Source of the DNA: Eimeria necatrix
Taxonomy: Eukaryota; Apicomplexa; Conoidasida; Eucoccidiorida; Eimeriidae
NCBI RefSeq assembly: GCF_000499385.1
Contig: NW_013654682.1
Coordinates: 1 to 15,954 of the forward strand
DNA length: 15,954 bases
Direction: 5' to 3'
The notes beneath the pieces were generated by a model that had not been told where the DNA came from, searched no databases, and was given only the letters and a program-made list of their open reading frames with translations. Positions 9,884 through 15,954 of this stretch are shown one piece after another. Position numbers and translations under genes: made by a program. Position 1 is the stretch's first letter. Each line of letters begins with the position of its first letter.

Positions 9884-10656
9884 AGCTTCGCGTAGCGCGG
9901 TCGTTGGCTTCTCCTGAGAACAGTCTAGGCTTTTATTTCCGCTTCTCGTGACTTAATCATCTATGCAAACGTCTATTCCAGAAGTTTCGTGGCGGCTTCT
10001 CTCTTCGCCTTCTTTGTCACGGAATGGGCAACATAGATATTCAGTCGGTGAACTCTGAGGCATACTGAAACAATCTGGTAAAACGAAGTTGCAAAAGAAC
10101 GCATATATGAGTGGCCCGTAGCTGTGATCAACTTTTCAGTCTCCCTTCAGCATTTCCCTGCATAATGGTTCTGTGTCATACGTCCTGGAAAGCCCGGCAA
10201 TGAGTCAGATCCGGGTACGCAAATCAACAAGAAATACACAAGCGACCCACTTTTACAGTGTGGTCAGCGTTTTTTAGAGCTCCAAGGTATTATACCTTGA
10301 CATTGTAAAAGCCGCATCGCCAACAGTGCATAAATCGTTGCATTAGGGAGGTTTTAAGACGCAGCTAACTCGAAAAACACGTACTTTCTAGAACTCCCAC
10401 TTTCACACCAAGATGCATCTCTTTTGACAACTAAATAGACCAATGTGGTGAAAACATGAGATGAACATCTTTTGAGGAAAAGCAGTGAACGTGCACAGGA
10501 CGACTGAACGTGATAGCCCCCAGCCTTTTAGGAGCTAGCACAGATCTGCATCATACGAAAACGCTTTGTTTCTGACAAAGAGCTTGCTGTTGCTAGCCCG
10601 TCTACGGGCCACCTGCATGTTACGTCGCACATTCTTGTGCAGCATTACACACAACT
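9884..10656. other. Non-coding stretch with a small palindrome
   Basis: No gene seen. CAAGGTATTATACCTTG at 10283-10299 is a perfect odd-length palindrome with 8-base arms. Its CAAGGTAT is the same octamer that lies at the outer end of the arms of the long hairpin at 970-1041. Confidence 0.45.
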
Positions 10657-11106
10657 TTGAGTGTTCTTAGTAACGTTTTTTCAGTCTCCGTCACCGTTAT
10701 TGCGTTACACGGAGGCATGTGGAGAACACGACTTGGCGCATTTTTTCCCGAACTTGCATTTAAAGAAACACTGAGCACGTTAACGCAAGGCGAATTTCAG
10801 CACTTTGTTCCACGAGCACTCAGAAACAAGACCTTTATGGACAGAGCTTTCAAAGTTTCAACGCATGCTAGTACGCGCTATGGTAACAAACAATTACGTC
10901 TATTACAACAGAACAACAACAAATGTTTCTGCCTCAAAGGAAATCGCTCGGTGTATCGAACACGCACATGCTGTGAAAAAAAGTACAAACCGGCACCAAT
11001 ATACTTTGCTCCATCTTGCACCACATATTGCATTACTCGGATAGGCGTAGTTTTACTGCTGTACATAGGCCCCTCTGTTCGCACAGCTGGCGGACCTGCA
11101 TTTTGA
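10657..11106 (+). CDS. Longest non-repeat open frame, unassigned
   Basis: A plus-strand frame is open for 149 codons but begins at TTG. The first in-frame ATG is at residue 21. An acceptor-like TTTTTTCAG ends at 10683. The middle is basic and Asn-rich with clustered Cys (KCFCLK, RTCCEKK), and the end is hydrophobic (GVVLLLYIG). I recognise no family. A frame of this length is uncommon but not impossible by chance in this window, so it may be a single exon or noise. Confidence 0.15.
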   Translation: MSVLSNVFSVSVTVIALHGGMWRTRLGAFFPELAFKETLSTLTQGEFQHFVPRALRNKTFMDRAFKVSTHASTRYGNKQLRLLQQNNNKCFCLKGNRSVYRTRTCCEKKYKPAPIYFAPSCTTYCITRIGVVLLLYIGPSVRTAGGPAF

Positions 11107-11140
11107 AAACGCTGAGACGCGAAGACGAAAATGTTTGCTG

Positions 11141-11461
11141 CTACAGTCCGGTGAAATTTCGGAGACGTGTTGAGGCATCTTTATGTATCAGTACACCCTG
11201 CAAGGCGCACGTGCAAAAGTACTGCACGCCCTCCACCAAATCAAGCCGCCCACTTAAGGTCCCTTGCATTTCAAAATTCAGGGTGTCGCAGACCAATACT
11301 TCGTCAGACACACTTTCTGTTGGCAAAAAGCGGAATGACATATACCACTCAGGTATGGCTGTGGAGTAGACTGCGATGACCACTACCGACAAAATAGTGT
11401 AAATGAATGTATTGAGGATGCGTCTGATTCCCAGAATAAATTGGTTCGTCCTGCTTTTCAC
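11141..11461 (-). pseudogene. Unassigned membrane-protein-like fragment
   Basis: This minus-strand frame is open for 106 codons with no ATG at its start. Residues 8-32 contain IRRILNTFIYTILSVVVIAV, a membrane segment with positive residues in front, followed by an extracellular-looking stretch and EVLVCDTLNF. Two readings were considered. One is a degenerin/ENaC-type channel, with a first membrane segment followed by a Cys-Asx motif. The other is a chemoreceptor N-terminus like those at 5274-5540 and 15640-15954. Neither is decisive: the spacing to the Cys is short for a channel, and no later segments were found downstream. It is most likely a relic or a chance frame. Confidence 0.15.
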
Positions 11462-12588
11462 GAATCATGCCTACGCATAAACAGTTTGCTGAAACGCATT
11501 CATCGCAAGAAACGCACTTCCTGACGAGCTTGACAGCAGTGCTGTGGACTTGCCTTGATACCACAAGGTGAAACATTGTTCAAGACATTATGGAAGAAAT
11601 GAAGCGGCCCCGTCAGTTTGGTGCCCATTCTCGGTGCCGACACGTGAAGCTGCACTTTGGACCCCATAGTAGAGTTACCTAATTCTTTTCCTAGATGCAA
11701 AACGTCACGACAGGAACGCCTTGGGATAAAGCAACCCTGGTGGTGCTAAAGAACCGCCAAATGCCACGACATTTTCCCTGAACGGTGCATTTGGCGCTCG
11801 TGTGTTAACATAACTTAAGTACATAAAAGAAGCCTTTAGTTCTGACAATGTAAAGTTTCTGCCCAGCAGATGCCTAAATCGACTACACGGGGGCTTACCA
11901 CCTGACCAAACAACAACAGAGCTTTCTTTCCCGGCTCAAGGATAATTGAGCTGAGCCAGCGTGCCTTCATAGCAAACCATGCCAAGTTGACGAAACGTAC
12001 CACCTAAAGTAAATAGTTACTAAGGGACTGCATGTAAGCTTTATTCAAAGGCTGCAAAACTTCAATGAGAGCAGAATATCTTTGTCATTTAGAGTACACT
12101 GAATCGCTGACTATAGAAGAACAGGCGTTCTCTCAAACTCTCTACAGATCATAATAAAAACGATTTTTTCGGAGACAGGCACTGTTAAACTAATTGCTCA
12201 GTGCGGATGTTCTCGGCTCACTACACACTACACGGCACGCTAGGAAGTCCATAGACCGCATTATATCCAAGTGATTAAAACAGCATGCTTTGATAATTTG
12301 AATAAACTAACTTGCTAGAGAATGTAAACCACCTCCTGAAGGAAATCGTAGCTCGACGTACTTTCTGAACCAGTCATGGAGCGTATTCACGAGATTTCAA
12401 GCTCCTCACATTGGACGATGGACACCCTTTTGTGTAATCCTGCAAAGCCTATTGAACGCACTTGCTGGTCCCACACTTTCCTGCGTGGCGGACGCGATAA
12501 AGCAGGTTTCCATCAGCAGGCCAATGCCTACAGCCGTCTCTTAAATGAACATTGATACAGTATTTTTACCTGCCTGCCTTACTGCCAA
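11462..12588. other. Non-coding stretch
   Basis: No supported gene, RNA or repeat. Just before 12589 there is a pyrimidine-rich tract (TATTTTTACCTGCCTGCCTT). It could be a splice acceptor tract, but no AG follows it before the ATG. Confidence 0.45.
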
Positions 12589-12876
12589 ATGGGTGAAGCT
12601 AAAAGCATAGTGCCACCTAGAACAGGCTGGCTAAGCAGATTATTGCGTACGCGCGAAGTATTTGCCTTAGCAATGATAACGTTGCTTCTGCTTTTATGTA
12701 TCGACAAGACGACGCACCAACTAAATGACACGCGTAGAACTACAGTACTCAAATGTAGATTTGTACAACAACTCGAGAGTCAATTGTGCTTATCCAGAGC
12801 TAGCATGTTCACATACACCGACACGCTGGTGGACAGTGCTGTTGTTCGTGGACCGCAAGCAAGGCTAAATTCATGA
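12589..12876 (+). CDS. Candidate exon: short type II membrane protein N-terminus
   Basis: This is a true ATG start with a purine at -3 and G at +4, open for 95 codons to TGA. Residues 1-24 are polar and basic (TGWLSRLLRTRE). Residues 25-38 are a hydrophobic run (VFALAMITLLLLLC), and the rest is polar with two more Cys. This cytosolic tail, signal-anchor and luminal layout is usual for glycosyltransferases, sulfotransferases and M13 peptidases, but no catalytic motif is present in so short a frame. I found no good donor within it whose phase fits the open segment at 13062. It may be a first exon, a small membrane protein or chance. Confidence 0.22.
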   Translation: MGEAKSIVPPRTGWLSRLLRTREVFALAMITLLLLLCIDKTTHQLNDTRRTTVLKCRFVQQLESQLCLSRASMFTYTDTLVDSAVVRGPQARLNS

Positions 12877-13061
12877 GAGATGAGGATAATCGTTTTTCCC
12901 CAGTGGTAAATCTGACGGGACCTGTGTGACATAAAACCTAAACGGCAGAAAACTCAGTCCTGCAAAGACCGATCAATGCTTTCATCCTTACTGCGAACTG
13001 TGTCAGTCGCTAAGCAAAAATGACTCACCTCCTGAGTGCACCAACGTAAAATTTCTTTCAG

Positions 13062-13182
13062 GTGCTGGTGGGCGTTCTGTTCAGGGCGCAGACTGCATGT
13101 GCTAAAAAGCTTTTTGTGTCACGCTGTTATGTGCAAAGTCCTAAAAGCCAGATTTACTGAGTCGCCGATAATTCCGGAACCG
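13062..13182 (+). CDS. Splice-bounded open segment (candidate exon)
   Basis: An acceptor AATTTCTTTCAG ends at 13061. A near-perfect donor GTAAGT starts at 13183, preceded by CCG. Between them one of three frames is open (from 13063, 40 codons), reading CWWAFCSGRRLHVLK and ending FTESPIIPEP. The other two frames contain stops. A possible branch sequence (CTAAGC, near 13010) lies upstream. I do not recognise the peptide. Strong splice-like sites on both sides of an open 121-base segment are more than most of the window shows, but such pairs do arise by chance. Confidence 0.22.
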
Positions 13183-13692
13183 GTAAGTACTTGCGTACGT
13201 CCTGGGAGTTGTCAGAAAGGCATAATTGTTCGAGAAAAGAGGAAAATAATCAAAACTTGTCCCATTTCGTTTTGATTTTCGCCCGCGTCCAGCGCCCCGC
13301 GCAGATGATGCTTATATTTTTCTTGACATACCGTTTGCTCGACCGACGCTACACAGGCGTCAGCTTTCTAGTACATAACCGCGATTTAAAGGATAAGATA
13401 TTTTTTTCACGCGTCGCCTGCGAGTTCCGTTGCTTACGCCCTGCCAAACACCGGACGTCCACTCAGCAACTTGAAGATGCATCTCCCAAGGCGCTTCCCT
13501 CAGCATTCCCAACTTGCCACTCAACGCTCTAGTGAGCGTCTGAAAAGCAGCGAAATGCAGACTCAAGCGTGGCACTTGAATCCTGAGCGCAGCGCGTGCT
13601 GGTCTTGCAGCGGAGATGCCTGTTGAGAACACAAGGTGCGCTTAAATGCAGGGAATTCTTTGTCAATAAAACTCGCATCGAACTCTCGAGTG
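13183..13692. other. Somewhat GC-richer non-coding stretch
   Basis: Local composition is richer in G and C than its surroundings, which lengthens open frames on both strands (plus 13191-13532, minus 13632-13360). Neither resembles a known family, and their overlap suggests at most one could be real. Nothing else was seen. Confidence 0.4.
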
Positions 13693-13703
13693 TATATAAA
13701 AGG
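13693..13703 (+). promoter_or_regulatory. TATA-box-like site
   Basis: TATATAAAAGG is a close match to the eukaryotic TATA box. A 12-base palindrome of alternating T and A (CTATATATATAG, 13713-13724) lies just downstream. The arthropod initiator-like TCAGT at 13703-13707 is too close to serve this box. No convincing ATG-led frame begins within a few hundred bases downstream on the plus strand, so a promoter role is unproven. Confidence 0.2.
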
Positions 13704-14668
13704 TCAGTGTAACTATATATATAGGGCATAAATCAACTTTCTGAAGCGCATTATGTTTCGCATTCAACCGTGCGTCATGTGTTGTTCAAAATTTGTCGGT
13801 TGGGCACGATTGAACGTTGTGGAGTAATTTGTCAGCGATAGCACTCACACTATCTAAAACTCCAGTTACAGCAAAGGCAAAGAACCAATACCTGCTCCAG
13901 CTGCCCAAAGCATGTGCGCGCAGTGTATCATATAGACGAAAGCAAATGACCCACTGGTCAAACCACAACGTGCGAACTGATGCCACGCAAATATGCTACA
14001 GCATCGTAGCAGCCAAGAGATTGGCGAACACAAATCCTTTTTTTCTGTGTGGCGTCTAAAAATTATATGTATACTTGTTTAAAGACGAGAAAAATCAATC
14101 GTCTCGTGCGGATATGAGATATAATTGGAGGCAAACAGACCGTTGAAGACAAAGAAAGAATGAGCAGCAATTTACCTGCTGCCACTGCCCTTTACATCCT
14201 AACAGGATGAGATATATCTGCGACATCTTCCCGACGTGGAGCGTTTACAGGCAACGCTATCAGTGAAGCGTTCAGAACGCCGCGTTGTTACACATTGATT
14301 CCCCTGGGCGCCTTGAGCAACCAAAATGCCAGCATGGAGCAGTTCAGCAGTCAAGTAAGGCACCTTAAATAACGCAAGCATAATTTCAGGAACTTATAAC
14401 TACATTGCCCAACTGCTGTATCTGTAACGTCATAATCGGTCAAATAGTAGTGACAGAGCAAGGCACGCCAGCATCTGCAAGCAGAGAAGCTACGTACAAA
14501 CTGTTGCTCACGATGCCAACCAAAAGGATGTTCCTCAATGGGCAGCTCACCAGCAGGAAGGTGCTTTGCAACAGTAACCAAACGTGAAACAATGGTTGGT
14601 GTGGCTCAAGCCAATGTCAAACTACGTTTTCTTTACAACAGCGCGCTAATACACTACAGTGCTTTTTC
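13704..14668. other. Non-coding stretch
   Basis: No supported gene. Minus-strand fragments (14581-14351 and 14381-14199) follow the receptor-like relic but carry no recognisable receptor segment. They probably lie beyond its end. Confidence 0.4.
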
Positions 14669-15954
14669 TCAGCTGCTGCACTCGTTCTGGCAGCCGGCAA
14701 AACGCGTATAGACAACGAAAACAAACGTAAATACGATGTTACCGAATTCGACGGGCCATTGAAGCATCACGTAGAAAAATACTTGTCCGGAAGCAATACG
14801 GGTGAAAGCGCTACAACCCATATCCGCGTGCAAAAACTTGAGTGTTCCGAACGCTCCACATGAGGCAAGTGCTTGCTGGAAATTGTGTTCAAACACCAAC
14901 CTAATTATAAAGTATGAAAAATCTTGTGAAGCTTCAAGCACAAGAGCCTTGGTTGGCTTTCCATCGACATGCAAAGGGAACAAGCACCTCAAACATTGGT
15001 GAAACGATGAGCTGCTGCTGTAATATTGCCTCTCCTTTGTGCAAATTCTGACAGAAACATTGCAGTGTCTCGGTTTCCTCCCGCTGAGTCGAGCAAATCA
15101 ACGAGCGGCGCTAAATCCCGCAGCATTTCACAATATTCACGCCACGCACTGCATCCCCAACAAAATGAATTAAGCAACGGGCTAAGATGCAGTCAAGGCG
15201 ATATATACCGCATACAAATGCTTACAAAATATATCAAAAAGTCTAGGATAGCTTCGCTTCAAGCAGAGTTGGCGATTTACGTAGTTACAAGCCACGAAAG
15301 CAATTAAAAGCTTTTCGCTTGAGCTGCTATTACAGCGTGGCTACAGGGTTGGTTCCGGTAAAGGAAACGTCATCAAAAAGCTTGACAAGAAGCATTGTGA
15401 AACGGTGGGGAGACCAACACAGCCCAGCTCCAAGCATACCTGGGTCTCCGACGCATATTCATGAGGTTGAACGGCGCCCACCAGCGCTTAAGCACTTTCC
15501 GAATCACAAACGTCCAAACAATAACGAAGCGAACAGCCAATTTTCAGTCTGTCAGGTAGCTTGCATGTCACAAACTCTTAGCGGCTGAAAATGCGGATGC
15601 CACAAAGGATAGCGCCAAACACACCACCGGCTACACTGAATGCTCAAACGGGTGGCTAATATCCAACCAACAGCACGCATGAAGCAACAGTCCTGTCACG
15701 TACTCTCTGAAGACAAAAGCAGAGCGGTAACAGAGAAAAGAAGATGTGACAGACCAAAGCCTGCCACACACGCCAACTAATTCACTCGCAAGCATCTCTT
15801 CCAAACATCGAGCAGCGCCACTTCTCCTTGTTAACCAAAGCAACTCAACACAAAGCCAGATAGCGTAGACAAAAACTGGAAAGCAAACTTTGTTGCCCAA
15901 AACAGGCCACCCAAGCAACCGCACATAAGCAGCAATCTCAGAAAAATCACTAAT
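14669..15954 (-). pseudogene. Gustatory-receptor-like seven-membrane-segment relic, partial
   Basis: Proposed family: arthropod gustatory receptor, ligand-gated channels of chemosensory neurons. One minus-strand frame from the window edge gives, in order, LLGWPVLGNKVCFPV and a first membrane segment (FVYAIWLCVELLWL). It continues with a second (SELVGVCGRLWSV), VVCLALSFVASAF, VRFVIVWTFVIRKVL and FLIYFVSICMRYI. An intracellular-loop-like WREYCEMLRDLAPLVDLLD follows. After a frame change near 14990, the last 107 codons contain a helix (FSYFIIRLVF), then ALASCGAFG and VFFYVMLQW. The last resembles the TYxVxLxQ signature of the final receptor segment. The total, about 430 codons, fits the family. 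In-frame stops occur at 15631-15633, 15568-15570, 15544-15546, 15373-15375 and 15193-15195, with more between 15372 and 15241. This is therefore a pseudogene unless introns remove them. Stops are only mildly fewer than chance, so the call rests on segment order and motifs. Confidence 0.38.

Noticed and set aside
13191..13632. Overlapping frames of 113 (plus) and 90 (minus) codons as genes
   Set aside because: Both are explained by locally higher GC content. They overlap and neither shows family features.
15319..15588. Plus-strand 89-codon frame near the right edge
   Set aside because: It is antisense to the receptor-like relic, begins at a non-ATG codon and has a low-complexity polar composition.
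1..15954. CRISPR array, bacterial operon, phage or integrated virus
   Set aside because: There are no regularly spaced repeats, no tightly packed frames with ribosome binding sites, and no polymerase, capsid, integrase or transposase motif in any frame I read.

Overview
This looks like nuclear DNA from an animal, most likely a tick or related arthropod. Coding signal is sparse, open frames are short and broken, and there is no operon-like packing. Plausible coding pieces are single exons or decayed fragments with GT/AG-type edges, and one repeat carries a tRNA-like RNA polymerase III promoter. The tick assignment is an inference. It rests on one exon-sized frame resembling tick histamine-binding-type lipocalins, one broken frame resembling an arthropod gustatory receptor, and the tRNA-like repeat. 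I recognise no complete protein-coding gene. In DNA of this base composition several chance open frames longer than 100 codons are expected in 16 kb, so open frame length alone was not used as evidence.

Left part (1-2300). A candidate lipocalin-like exon lies on the minus strand near 352-584. At 970-1041 there is a perfect inverted repeat with two 30-base arms and a 12-base loop, the clearest unexplained structure in the window. At 1815-1892 a tRNA-like module with A box, B box, D-arm and T-arm lies on the minus strand. It abuts two imperfect direct copies of a unit of about 201 bp (1899-2299). Together they look like a tRNA-derived short interspersed element or a composite repeat.

Middle part (2300-12500). 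This is mostly featureless non-coding DNA. A few membrane-protein-like open fragments lie on the minus strand (2936-3334, 5274-5540, 11141-11461). The piece at 5274-5540 may be a second chemoreceptor relic. A short plus-strand frame with a good ATG context (9644-9883) has a weak F-box-like look.

Right part (12500-15954). An ATG-initiated plus-strand frame with a signal-anchor-like membrane segment (12589-12876) is followed by a splice-bounded open segment (13062-13182) and a TATA-box-like site (13693-13703). From the right edge leftwards on the minus strand (15954 to 14669), hydrophobic blocks occur in the order and overall length expected of a seven-membrane-segment gustatory receptor. They are interrupted by many stops and one frame change, which suggests a dead receptor gene. 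All these assignments come from reading patterns by eye, and homology searches and RNA reads would settle them.
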